Assembly (NCBI GenBank): GCA_947471505.1
Contig: CANIWM010000031.1
Location: 1-58,741 of the forward strand
Direction of reading: 5' to 3'
From: Chthoniobacteraceae bacterium
GTDB lineage: Bacteria > Verrucomicrobiota > Verrucomicrobiia > Chthoniobacterales > Chthoniobacteraceae
DNA: 58,741 bases
A model generated the notes under the pieces. That model worked only from the letters and a program-made list of their open reading frames with translations. It was not told the origin of the DNA and did no database searches. The first letter of the stretch is position 1. The number at the start of each line of letters is the position of its first letter. Shown here piece by piece: positions 37,614-45,748 of this stretch. The translations under genes were made by a program, and so were the position numbers.

Positions 37614-38486
37614 ATGAAATCTCTCGCCTACGTGGCCATCCTGTCGTTCCATTTCCTTGTATCGGTGTTGGCCGCCGAGACGCAGTTCGATCTCCCAGCG
37701 GAGACGCAAAAAGCGGACGCTGGGGATGCGGAAGCGCAATATGCCGTTGGGCGCGCTTACTTTAAGGCCGATGGTGCGCCCAAGGATTTTGCGAAAGCGG
37801 CAGACTATTTCCGCAAAGCTGCGGCGCAGGGCCATGCGAAGGCAAAGACGAACCTCGGAGGCATGTACATCGGGGCGCAGGGCGTCGCCGCCGATGAGGC
37901 AGAGGCGATGCGGCTTTTCACGGAGGCCGCAAAGCAAGGCGACGCCGTCGCGCAGACGAACCTGGGCTGGATGTATGCGAGCGGAAAGGCGACGACGAAA
38001 GACATGGGCGAAGCAGTCCGCTTCTATCGCCTCGCTGCGGAGGCCGGGCAGGCCGACGCGCAGTTGCGCCTCGGCGACCTCCTGCTGAAAGGGACTGATG
38101 GAGTGACCAAAGACTACGCCGAAGCAGCCCGCTGGCTGAAGCACGCAGCGGAACAAGGGAAGGCCGCAGCGCAAAACTCGCTGGGCGTGATGTGCGAAAA
38201 TGGACTCGGGATGGAGCCGAGCATCGCAGAAGCCGTGACGTGGTTTCGCGCCGCCGCCGAACGCGGCGAGGCCCGCGGGCAGATGAATCTCGGGCGGATG
38301 TATGACAAGGGAACGGGCGTAGAAGCGGATATGGTGCAAGCCTGCATGTGGCTGACTCTGAGCAAAGACCAAGGCGAGACCACGGGGCATAATTACCTGA
38401 AAGACCTCTTAATCAATGGCCGCGCGACGCAGCGGCAACTCGCGGAGGGAATCGAGCGGGCGAAGGCGTTTGTGCCGAAGCGGTGA
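37614..38486 (+). CDS. Secreted Sel1-repeat protein
   Basis: About 290 residues with a signal peptide (KSLAYVAILSFHFLVSVLAA). About six to seven Sel1-like repeats of ~36 residues follow (AEAQYAVGRAYFKADGAPKDFAKAADYFRKAAAQGHAKAKTNLG and similar). Sel1 repeats form alpha-solenoids that bind other proteins, often in envelope or signalling complexes. The start is ATG 37614; an in-frame TTG two codons upstream is less likely. Stands alone on the plus strand among minus-strand genes. The function is unknown beyond protein binding. Confidence 0.9.
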   Translation: MKSLAYVAILSFHFLVSVLAAETQFDLPAETQKADAGDAEAQYAVGRAYFKADGAPKDFAKAADYFRKAAAQGHAKAKTNLGGMYIGAQGVAADEAEAMRLFTEAAKQGDAVAQTNLGWMYASGKATTKDMGEAVRFYRLAAEAGQADAQLRLGDLLLKGTDGVTKDYAEAARWLKHAAEQGKAAAQNSLGVMCENGLGMEPSIAEAVTWFRAAAERGEARGQMNLGRMYDKGTGVEADMVQACMWLTLSKDQGETTGHNYLKDLLINGRATQRQLAEGIERAKAFVPKR

Positions 38487-38500
38487 GAGGGAGTGGGCGA

Positions 38501-38681
38501 CGACCTTGTAGTGCGGTGGCAAAGCGAGGAACGAGCGCGACACCGCCTTGTCAACGCACGGTGTGCTACTGGCGCGTGTGGTTTTCGCGGTGGTCGCGGG
38601 CGCTCGGTAGTCCGCACCGTCGTTCGGCTGGCGAAGGCGGCGTGGCGCTCGTTCCTCGTTTCCCGCCGCACTACAAGGTCG
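38501..38681. repeat. 181-bp inverted-repeat element between convergent genes
   Basis: The ends are a perfect 16-base inverted repeat (CGACCTTGTAGTGCGG at 38501-38516 and its complement at 38666-38681), continued inward as an imperfect repeat containing GAGGAACGAGCGC on the left and GCGCTCGTTCCTC on the right. The central ~90 bases hold no gene. It lies just after the Sel1 gene stop. It resembles a non-autonomous or REP-like palindromic element. Confidence 0.75.
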
Positions 38682-38736
38682 CGACTTGTGAATGCGAAAA
38701 CTTCAGACGCGGTAGCGCAGTAGGCATGCCCACTCC

Positions 38737-39444
38737 TCACTCCGTTCCACCTTTACCCACACCCTGCACCGCAGGCTCGGGATTGAGCGCCGCAGCGCGC
38801 ATTTTTTCCGCGAATGCCTGCCAGCCGTATTGAGCGCGGTAGAGTTCTTCTTCGTAGGTAAACGGGCTTTTGGCCCTCGGGCGCTTGGGGGCGCTGGCGC
38901 TGGCTCCATTGGCTTGGGCCGTCGGCTGCGCGGCTGGCGGAGTCGCTTGGGCTACTGAGGCGGATGGGGCCGCCGGGGTGGGCTCGGGCGTTGTGGCGGG
39001 AGTCGGCTTTTGCCCTTCTCCGAGGGCCGGTTTCGCTTTCCCCCCTCCCGTAAGTCGCGACTGAGGCGTTTGGGAGTCGGGGGATGCAGGCGTTGGCGCG
39101 CTTTGAGGGCGGGCCGTGAAATTGATGGGGCGTTTGTGCGATTCGCGAAATGCGATGCCGGGCTCGCTAGTCGGCGCGGGTGCGGCACTGGGGTCGGGTG
39201 GCACGGGCTGTACAGAATCGGGGAGCGGTAGGGAGGGCGTGGGCGGCTTTCCTTTTGTAAAATATGGGGTCTCCGGCAGCGGCTCAACGGCGGCTTCACG
39301 GGTGTCTTTCGCAGGCGAGAAAAAGCCGCGCGCGGTCGGCATCATGGGCGGGTCGGCGGGCGGAACGAGGGTGACGTAGGCATAGCTCGCCAACCCTGCA
39401 ATTGCGAGGGTGCCTGCGGCGGAAAGTGCGAGCTTTTTGAACAT
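38737..39444 (-). CDS. Proline-rich single-pass membrane protein
   Basis: A 235-residue protein of unknown function. One N-terminal membrane helix or uncleaved signal (about 5-26, LALSAAGTLAIAGLASYAYV) is followed by about 160 residues rich in Pro, Ala, Ser and Thr with no visible domain, then a short conserved-looking C-terminal helix (FTYEEELYRAQYGWQAFAEKMRAAAL). The low-complexity part would span the periplasm. It lies downstream of the PstS-like gene, with a hairpin between. A TonB-like spacer role is possible, but no TonB domain is present. Confidence 0.65.
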   Translation of the reverse strand: MFKKLALSAAGTLAIAGLASYAYVTLVPPADPPMMPTARGFFSPAKDTREAAVEPLPETPYFTKGKPPTPSLPLPDSVQPVPPDPSAAPAPTSEPGIAFRESHKRPINFTARPQSAPTPASPDSQTPQSRLTGGGKAKPALGEGQKPTPATTPEPTPAAPSASVAQATPPAAQPTAQANGASASAPKRPRAKSPFTYEEELYRAQYGWQAFAEKMRAAALNPEPAVQGVGKGGTE

Positions 39445-39465
39445 GGTCTTCCTTCTTCCCCGAAC

Positions 39466-39517
39466 GCGAAAGAGCCGACGCTGGCCATGCTGATGACCAA
39501 CGTCGGCTGACTTTCGC
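39466..39517 (-). terminator. Hairpin after the PstS-like gene
   Basis: Arms GCGAAAGAGCCGACG (39466-39480) and CGTCGGCTGACTTTCGC (39501-39517) pair with a two-base bulge around a 20-base loop. It lies 29 bases beyond the stop of the minus-strand gene ending at 39547 and 21 bases before the next start at 39444. No T-run follows, so it may be a processing or attenuation structure rather than a full terminator. Confidence 0.5.
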
Positions 39518-39546
39518 TATTCGCGTCTGTCGTTTACCAAGACGAT

Positions 39547-40860
39547 TTAGAGGTGGGTGATGACTCCGCCTTCGACGGCTTTCGAGACGTTCATCGTGCT
39601 GAGGAGCAGGCCAGCCGGTGCTGCGTCAACCGTGATGAGGCGGTTTGCGATGGCGTCGGCCACGGATTTTCCGTTCGGGCTCGTCGTGCCGTAGGAGCTG
39701 CGGTAGGCGAGGTTCTCGTATTCCCAGAGCTGGTAGATTCCCTCGGTGATGAGGTTGTCGTTGTAGCTCGTAGGCACGCCTGCGGAAGTGAAAGGCCCAT
39801 TCGCGATGGAGAGGCCGTTCCACTTCATGCGGTGTGCGGTGTTCGTGGCGATGACCGAGGTTTTCGTTGCGCGTTGCGCATCGGAACGCCCGAGGTAACC
39901 CACTGCCCAGCCTGCGCCGAAGAGGAGTTGATCCGCGCCTGCCGGAGTGGCTGCTGTAGATGAGCCCGGTGTCGCGAGGACGTCCGCAAGCGTGCCGCCG
40001 CTGGAGTAACCAGACTGGCCGATGCCGAACGCTTGGCTGAGGACGGTTTCCGCAGGATAGAGCTTAATCTGGGTGATCGAGCTACCAGCGGCGCCAGCAG
40101 TGCCGGAGATGGTCGCGATGATGTGTTGGACGCCACCGAAGGCTCCGATGCCTGTCTCAGTGAGGCACGAGAGGCGGGTGCCCGAGTCGAAGTTGCGGCC
40201 AGCGGCATACACGTAGGTCGTATCTGCTGCGCTGCCGGTGAACTGCGAGAGTGGCGCACCGCCCGAGAGGACGGCCTGCGCGAGCAGCGGAGTCATGTTG
40301 TCGAGTCCCGAAGGTGAGCCGTTATTTGCGACCCACTCAAACGGGATGACGCCTACCTGCGTCTCGGACAGCGCGACGGTAGTAAACCCTGTCGCCGCTT
40401 GGGAAGTGTCTTCCATCGTGACATCCGCAAGGCTCGTCTCGCCTGCAAATGTGCCCGTATCGAGCGTGTAGGACATCGTTGCGTCTGTGAATGCAACGGG
40501 CGTCCCGACTGCGCCGGTGAGGTTTGTGATCGAAGGCCAGGTGGTCACTGCGATGTTTTGCACGACGGTTTTGATGCCGCCTGTCGAGCCGGACCATGAG
40601 CACTTCACGGTCACCACGCCTGCCGCTGGGACAGTCGAGATCGAACCCTGAAGGATTGCGCGGTTCGTCGCGGAGACGCTGCCGCCGCTCGTGCTGCTGT
40701 ATGCCGATTTCACGTTTGCAGCGCCGCCCATGAGGTTTTGGATGGCGGCAATCGTGCCTGAACGGAACGCGGTGGAACCGGTGATGTGGATGACGGTGTC
40801 GGCCTGAGCCGAGAACGCCATGAGTGATGCAGCCGTGGCCGCGAGGATGGTTTTTTTCAT
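39547..40860 (-). CDS. Secreted PstS-like substrate-binding protein
   Basis: A 437-residue protein with a signal peptide (about 1-20, FSAQA-DT). The mature start VIHITGSTAFRSGTIAAIQNLM resembles the phosphate loop of PstS-type proteins (GSTA/GSST). Later segments VIPFEWVANNG, DNMTPLLAQAVLSGGAPLSQFTG and YAAGRNFDSGTRLS correspond to the PstS patterns for the second ligand loop and the R..GSGTR motif. The protein is diverged, so the ligand could be phosphate or another oxyanion, or it may be a surface protein that has lost transport. No pst permease genes are adjacent; a PhoB-like regulator is 1.2 kb upstream. The leader is A/C-rich without a Shine-Dalgarno sequence. Confidence 0.65.
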   Translation of the reverse strand: MKKTILAATAASLMAFSAQADTVIHITGSTAFRSGTIAAIQNLMGGAANVKSAYSSTSGGSVSATNRAILQGSISTVPAAGVVTVKCSWSGSTGGIKTVVQNIAVTTWPSITNLTGAVGTPVAFTDATMSYTLDTGTFAGETSLADVTMEDTSQAATGFTTVALSETQVGVIPFEWVANNGSPSGLDNMTPLLAQAVLSGGAPLSQFTGSAADTTYVYAAGRNFDSGTRLSCLTETGIGAFGGVQHIIATISGTAGAAGSSITQIKLYPAETVLSQAFGIGQSGYSSGGTLADVLATPGSSTAATPAGADQLLFGAGWAVGYLGRSDAQRATKTSVIATNTAHRMKWNGLSIANGPFTSAGVPTSYNDNLITEGIYQLWEYENLAYRSSYGTTSPNGKSVADAIANRLITVDAAPAGLLLSTMNVSKAVEGGVITHL

Positions 40861-40908
40861 GTTTGTTTTTGTTCTGATTGTTTTGTGTTTGTGTTTGTGG
40901 GTGAGTGA

Positions 40909-41739
40909 TTAAGCAGTCTGGCGGCGGCGGCGGGAGATGAGCAGGGCCAAACCGGCACCGAGCGATGCGACGGTCGTCGGCTCTGGCACTCCTTCGGGGG
41001 TAAAGGTGACGGTGCCCGATGTGGCATCGATGGAGACGTTGCCGATGAAGTCGGACACGCCAGTTCCTACGCGGATGTCGTAGAGGTCGAGGTATGCGCC
41101 ATCCACACCGAGGCCGAAGTTCGCTTCGATGCCGCCGTTGAAGTACTTATATGCGGAAGATGCGGTGGAGTTTGCAGTGTCACCGCCGGGCATGTAGCTG
41201 CGGTAGCTGTTAGTTTCGCTATTTGCTTGGATGAGAGAAAAGCCGTTCGCGGCCTCTGTCTGCGTCCCGTTATTGCCGACTGCGAATTTCGTCGCGAGTT
41301 CGACCATTTCGTTCGTCGGCGTGCCTTGGCCCGCGAGACTTCCGCGATTCCATGCGATCGAGTCTTGGGTGCCGAGGACTCCGCCCGTGACGGCTTGCGC
41401 GCGGCTGGCGAAGAGGTTGCGGGCGCTGGTGAAGATACCGCCGGAGACGGCCTTGGTGCCGGAGAGGCTCCAGAGGACGCTGCTGCTGGTCGCCCAACCG
41501 GGGAAGAGGGTGTCGAGGTCGCCTTTGATACTAGTACCGAGGGCGAGGGTGATAGGGCCGGAGGCACTGAGCAGCGTGGTGGCCTGCCCGACATTGACTT
41601 CGTAGCTCTGGGTGGCACCTCGGAAGCCGAGGATCAAATCGCCGTCATTATAAATGAGTGCGGCGTTTGCGTGAGATGGAGCGAGTAGGGCTCCGGCGAG
41701 TGCCAGTAGCGCGGTCGTTCCGATTTTTTGGATGTTCAT
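40909..41739 (-). CDS. PEP-CTERM surface protein
   Basis: A 276-residue exported protein: signal peptide about 1-27 (SHANA-AL), a module (about 28-245) beginning IYNDGDLILGFRG and containing SARNLFASRAQAVTGGV, clearly related to the N-terminal module of the Calx-beta protein at 34541, and a C-terminal sorting signal VPEPTTVASLGAGLALLI followed by RRRRQ. The PEP-CTERM signal is handled by an exosortase and usually goes with exopolysaccharide production; no exosortase gene is in this window. The frame extends upstream of ATG 41739 but only the downstream part has a signal peptide. It is 48 bases upstream of the PstS-like gene. Confidence 0.92.
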   Translation of the reverse strand: MNIQKIGTTALLALAGALLAPSHANAALIYNDGDLILGFRGATQSYEVNVGQATTLLSASGPITLALGTSIKGDLDTLFPGWATSSSVLWSLSGTKAVSGGIFTSARNLFASRAQAVTGGVLGTQDSIAWNRGSLAGQGTPTNEMVELATKFAVGNNGTQTEAANGFSLIQANSETNSYRSYMPGGDTANSTASSAYKYFNGGIEANFGLGVDGAYLDLYDIRVGTGVSDFIGNVSIDATSGTVTFTPEGVPEPTTVASLGAGLALLISRRRRQTA

Positions 41740-42015
41740 TAGATGTATGTGTTTAGGTTTTTTGGATGAGCCAAACACAGCGAACGCCGCGCTTGGTTCG
41801 CTGAGACATCTATGAATGAAATTCGCTTTCGGCAAAGGGTTTACTGTGACTTGTTGCAGCCGAATTTGACAGTTGTGTGTGAACGAGGTGACACCTCGAA
41901 AATGTAGCAAGAATGAGGCTTGCACGGCATCGCGCCGCCTCCGAACTGCCATATTTCTCGGTCTGAGATTCTGCCGGGATTGTAAGAAATGATTTCGCAA
42001 GGTTGCCTCCGTTTT

Positions 42016-42705
42016 TTACTCGCTCAGGCGATAGCCAAAGCCGCGCACCGTTTGCACTTGTTCGGCTGCGCTGCCGAGACGTTCGCGAAGCCGACGCATG
42101 TGCGTGTCCACGGTACGAATTTCGATTTCCGAGTCGGTGCCCCACACGGCAGTCAGCAGTTCGCCGCGAGAAAATACACGGCCCGGTTGGCGGAAAAGCG
42201 CGCTCAATAGCCGGAATTCGACGGCGGTGATTTCCACCCTCTTCCCATCGACCCGTACCTCATGGCCGTCGCGGTCAAGCGAGACGCCCCCGATAGCCGA
42301 ATGCCGGGTAAGTGTAGGCATTGCGCCGCGTCGGGAGAGGATGCTTTTTACACGCAGCGTGAGTTCGCGAGGGCTGAATGGCTTTGTCACGTAATCATCG
42401 GCACCGAGTTCCAGACTCACAATGCGATCCACTTCATCCTTCCGCGCGGTTAGGATAATGACGGCGATCCCCGCAGTGCGTGGGTCTCCTTTTAGCGCAC
42501 GGAGTACGTCATTGCCGGACATGCCCGGCATCATCAAATCGAGCACCACGAGCGCGGGTTCTAGTCGGCGTGCTTTTTCCAATGCCTCATTTCCGTCTGA
42601 TGCCTTGATGACCTGAAACCCTGCACCGGTAAGGTTTTGCGAGACGAGCGCGACCACATCCGCTTCGTCATCCGCAACAAGGATTTGCTTTGGAGTTGCA
42701 CTCAC
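42016..42705 (-). CDS. OmpR/PhoB-family response regulator
   Basis: A 229-residue two-domain regulator. Receiver domain about 7-120: DD at 12-13, phospho-acceptor D56 in VVLDLMMPG, the conserved Thr in LTARKD and Lys in TKPFSPREL. Winged-helix effector about 135-228: VEITAVEFRLLSALFRQPGRVFSRGELLTAVWG, RTVDTHMRRLRERLG and VRGFGYRLSE, all typical of PhoB. The start is GTG at 42705, chosen because GGGAGG lies eight bases upstream; the ATG further up gives an unrelated N-terminal extension. No histidine kinase gene is adjacent. It may control the PEP-CTERM and PstS-like genes downstream; that is inference. Confidence 0.93.
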   Translation of the reverse strand: MSATPKQILVADDEADVVALVSQNLTGAGFQVIKASDGNEALEKARRLEPALVVLDLMMPGMSGNDVLRALKGDPRTAGIAVIILTARKDEVDRIVSLELGADDYVTKPFSPRELTLRVKSILSRRGAMPTLTRHSAIGGVSLDRDGHEVRVDGKRVEITAVEFRLLSALFRQPGRVFSRGELLTAVWGTDSEIEIRTVDTHMRRLRERLGSAAEQVQTVRGFGYRLSE

Positions 42706-42713
42706 GACACGTC

Positions 42714-42719
42714 CCTCCC
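42714..42719 (-). promoter_or_regulatory. Shine-Dalgarno site that fixes the response regulator start
   Basis: GGGAGG on the minus strand, eight bases before GTG 42705. It is one of the few clear Shine-Dalgarno sites in the window; many neighbours lack one. Confidence 0.7.
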
Positions 42720-42923
42720 GATCAAAGCGAGTGCGCAAAAGTTTCTTGGAATTCCGTAGTTCAACACATGGCGACGGTATAAGGCCTGCGTTACAACCCC
42801 GTTGCGCTTGCGTGAAACTGCCGGGACAATTCCAGCCCGAAGCCACACGGGGGAGGGTGTTTTATCCCGAACGCCGGTGTGACCAGAAGAGGGATCAGCG
42901 AGAGCGTAGCGACGCGAACGTAG

Positions 42924-42942
42924 CACAGCCGTCTCGGCTGTG
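42924..42942. repeat. Dyad repeat with CACAGCCG arms
   Basis: CACAGCCG and CGGCTGTG around a 3-base loop, preceded by GAACGTAG and followed by a stretch containing GGTGTCCCGCCGTCTC. The GTAG...CCCG composition recalls the 89-bp elements at 734 and 15088, so it may be a member of the same broad repeat class. Confidence 0.55.
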
Positions 42943-43081
42943 GGGCCAACAGGTGTCCCGCCGTCTCAATCGGTAATTACTTTTGGCAAATGCTCTAGCC
43001 GCGCGCAGTCTGACGGCGTGCAAACGAGGAACGTAATGCGTCCATGAGGGTTGCAGCTAGTCGGCGCGTTCTGGCATTTGA

Positions 43082-44194
43082 CTATAACTCCAGCGGCTTG
43101 AGCGCGTAGTCGGGGAAGATTTTCCCCATCGCTTCGGCGTTCGCGCCGTGGCGGGTGAGGATGGGGGCGAGGATGTCGCGGTAGTTGTTCCAGACGGGGA
43201 GGTCGCCGGGGTCTTCGAGCATTTCGCGGGTGAGGCCGCTCCAGGTGCCGAGCATTTTGCCGCCGCGCACGCCGCCGCCCATTGCGAACATGACGCCGCC
43301 ACGTCCGTGGTCGGTGCCGAGGCTGCTGTTTTCGCCGAGGCGACGGCCAAATTCGCTCATTACGACGACGGTCGTCGTGGCCATGCGCGCGCCCATGTCG
43401 CGGCGGAAGGAGGCGAGGCCGCTGCCGAGGCTTTTGATGTTGTCGTCGATGACGAGGTTTTGGGTGAAGTGGGTGTCCCAGCCGTTGAGGTCCACGCTTG
43501 CGGCATCGAGGCCCACGTCGGCGCGGATGAGCTGGGCGACCTGCCGGAGCCCTTGGTGGAAGCTATCTTTTTCCTCGTACGTCGCGCCATTTTCCGGGGC
43601 GGCTTTGGTATCAATCGCCTCGATACGCCCGATGGCGGCGAAGGTGTTTTCCGCAGCGACGCGGAGTGCGCCGGTTTCTTTCTCGTAGAGTCGGCGCAGC
43701 TCGGCGGGAAAGTTGGGCGCGCTCTTTTTGCCGAAGGAAAACTCTTCGATGCGCTGAAATGCCGCCGCGCTCGGTGCGCCGGAGAGCACCTCGGGCATCG
43801 TGGGTGAAAGGGCGACGGCGCTGAGCGGCGAGCGCGATGGGCCGCGTGCGCGGAGGAAGCGCCCGAGCCAGCCACCCGCGACGAAGCCGCCGTGCTCCAT
43901 GAGGTCTTGCGCCTCAAAGTGCGAGCGCGTCGTGTCTTCGCAGCCTGCGGCGTGGATGATGGCGAGATCGCCGTCTTTCCACGCAGCTTCGAGCGGGGCG
44001 AGGTGCGGGTTTAGGCCGAAGTTGCCGTCGAGCGCGATGGTGTCCTTCTTCTTCAGCGCGAGGCGGGGGCGGGCTTTGTAGTAGTGGTCGTCTTCGGTGG
44101 GCACGACGAGGGTGAGGCCGTCCGCGCCGCCGCGTAGGAAGACGACGACGAGGGTGCGTTTGTCGTCAGGATTTGCAGAGAGATTTGCGAGCAT
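43082..44194 (-). CDS. DUF1501 protein, short form
   Basis: A 370-residue DUF1501 protein without a signal peptide: KRTLVVVFLRGGADGLTLVVP at the start, AAGCEDTTRSHFEAQD, SVDLNGWDTH, VVVMSEFGRRLGENSSLGTDHGRGG and MFAMGGGVRGGK are the family landmarks (sulfatase-like fold with His/Asp metal-ligand candidates). This subtype pairs with DUF1800, whose gene ends three bases upstream. DUF1800 carries the Tat signal and this protein has none, so it may travel as a hitchhiker in complex with its partner. It is clearly different from the longer Tat-bearing DUF1501 at 8058. Confidence 0.92.
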   Translation of the reverse strand: MLANLSANPDDKRTLVVVFLRGGADGLTLVVPTEDDHYYKARPRLALKKKDTIALDGNFGLNPHLAPLEAAWKDGDLAIIHAAGCEDTTRSHFEAQDLMEHGGFVAGGWLGRFLRARGPSRSPLSAVALSPTMPEVLSGAPSAAAFQRIEEFSFGKKSAPNFPAELRRLYEKETGALRVAAENTFAAIGRIEAIDTKAAPENGATYEEKDSFHQGLRQVAQLIRADVGLDAASVDLNGWDTHFTQNLVIDDNIKSLGSGLASFRRDMGARMATTTVVVMSEFGRRLGENSSLGTDHGRGGVMFAMGGGVRGGKMLGTWSGLTREMLEDPGDLPVWNNYRDILAPILTRHGANAEAMGKIFPDYALKPLEL

Positions 44195-44197
44195 GGT

Positions 44198-45748
44198 TTA
44201 GCAGCGTTGGAAGCCGGGCGAGGCGAGCAAGAGCGCGAGGCCGTCGCCGGATTTTAGGAAAGCGTCGCCCTCTTCCGCAGAGGCGCGGCGATTGAGCACG
44301 GTGGCCATGAGCGCGGTGTCGCCGCCGAGTTGGCGCTGGAGTTTTGCGCGCTCGATGCTGGTGCCGCCGATTTGGTTATTGGAGAGCGCGAGGGCGAACT
44401 TCCAGCGCCACAAAAGCGTGGCGTGCCAAGCGGTGGCTTCGAGCGGGTAGCCGTCGGGTGTCGGGTAGCGGAAGGGCGCTTGGCCCATCTTTTCGAGGAA
44501 CTGGAGCACGGGCTTGTCCCCGTCGGTTTGCGCATTGGTGACGCGCAGCGCGGAGACGATGTAGTGGAAGGGGCGCTTCATTTTTCCACCGGCCGAGCTG
44601 AGGAACTCGGGCGTGGCAAAGAGCGTGCGGAGCGTGGCCTTGATGTCGCCTTTGCTCTCGGTGAATTTTTTCGCGACAGCGGCGACGGCGCTCTCCGCAG
44701 GCTCGTCGGCGATGAAGCGTTTGCAGAGCTTCGTGGCGAGGAACCGCGCGGTGCTGGGATGCGTGGCGACGATGTCTATGACGCGCTCGATGTCACCCTC
44801 GCCGAGCCCGGCAGGGATCGCTTGGCCGAGCACAGTCTTCGCGCCGCCGTCGTGCGCCTGGGGCTGGAAATAGACTTCGCCGCGGTCGTTGAGCGGCTTC
44901 CAGTTTGCGGGTTGCGAGAGCGCCTTCTTTAAATTGAACAGCTCGCTTTTGATGGCCCCTGTTTTCTTCTTTGAGCGGAGCGTCCAACCGGTGAGGCAGC
45001 GGGCGACTTCCATCACGTCTTGCTGCGAATACCCGCCGTGGATGCCGAGCGTGTGCAGCTCCATCAACTCGCGGGCGTAGTTCTCGTTCGCCTTGTCTTC
45101 GGGCTTCCGTTTTTCGTTCGCATGGCCATCGAGATACCACAGCATCGCGGGGCTGAGCGCGCTGGCACGGAGCATGTCGCGGAAGTTGCCGAGTGCGTGT
45201 TTTCGCACGACATTATGGTCGTCGCTGGGTTTGCTCCAGCGGCAGTCGCCCTTGCCGGGATCAATGTTGAAGTGATCGCTCCAAAACTCGCACATCACCT
45301 CGAAAAGCTGCTGCTTGCTGTAGATGGCGCGGAGCGTGGTGACACGCCGAAGGATCGGCGAAAGCGCGTCGTCGTCTTCCTCGTAATGCTCGCCGAGCGG
45401 CTCACCCCAGAGGTCGCAGAACCTTGCGAGCGCACGGTTGCAGCGTCCGTTTTCAATACTCTCGGGAGCAAGCTGTTCGTCGATATACGCTGCGACGCCC
45501 ATCTTCGCCACTCGTGAGTATTCCCCCGGCGTGGGCCCGAAGGTGAGGCGGTTCAGCGTGTGGGCGATGGGATCAATTTCGTCATTGGGTGGCGGCGTGA
45601 TTTTTCCATTGAGCGGCTCGGCGAGGCCCATGCCGAGGTATTGCTGTCCGTCCGCAAGCCAGCCTTGCGCGCTGCGGAAAATGACGGCGCTAAAGGCAAA
45701 TGCCGCTGCGCCAGTGAGCAGGAATTCTCGACGGGAGACAGGCTTCAT
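44198..45748 (-). CDS. DUF1800 protein, Tat-exported
   Basis: A 516-residue protein with a Tat signal (VSRREFLLTGAAAFAFSAVIF, residues 4-24). DUF1800 landmarks: AHTLNRLTFGPTPGEYSRVAKMGVAAYIDEQLAPE near the start, CEFWSDHFNI, ENYARELMELHTLGI, VMEVARCLTGWTL and ATKLCKRFIADEP. It forms a pair with the DUF1501 gene three bases downstream, as in very many bacteria. Function is not established. Its start overlaps the stop of the membrane protein gene upstream by four bases. Confidence 0.94.
   Translation of the reverse strand: MKPVSRREFLLTGAAAFAFSAVIFRSAQGWLADGQQYLGMGLAEPLNGKITPPPNDEIDPIAHTLNRLTFGPTPGEYSRVAKMGVAAYIDEQLAPESIENGRCNRALARFCDLWGEPLGEHYEEDDDALSPILRRVTTLRAIYSKQQLFEVMCEFWSDHFNIDPGKGDCRWSKPSDDHNVVRKHALGNFRDMLRASALSPAMLWYLDGHANEKRKPEDKANENYARELMELHTLGIHGGYSQQDVMEVARCLTGWTLRSKKKTGAIKSELFNLKKALSQPANWKPLNDRGEVYFQPQAHDGGAKTVLGQAIPAGLGEGDIERVIDIVATHPSTARFLATKLCKRFIADEPAESAVAAVAKKFTESKGDIKATLRTLFATPEFLSSAGGKMKRPFHYIVSALRVTNAQTDGDKPVLQFLEKMGQAPFRYPTPDGYPLEATAWHATLLWRWKFALALSNNQIGGTSIERAKLQRQLGGDTALMATVLNRRASAEEGDAFLKSGDGLALLLASPGFQRC

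Larger units (their letters stand above)
42706..43081. other. Gene-free region with a GC-rich dyad repeat
   Basis: No gene is seen in these 376 bases between two minus-strand genes. It contains the ribosome-binding site of the response regulator and a dyad repeat at 42924-42942. It is expected to hold the response regulator promoter, but no clear promoter elements were recognised. Confidence 0.6.

Noticed and set aside
40861-40908. T/G-rich stretch as a terminator
   Set aside because: No stem; on the minus strand it is an A/C-rich leader of the PstS-like gene.
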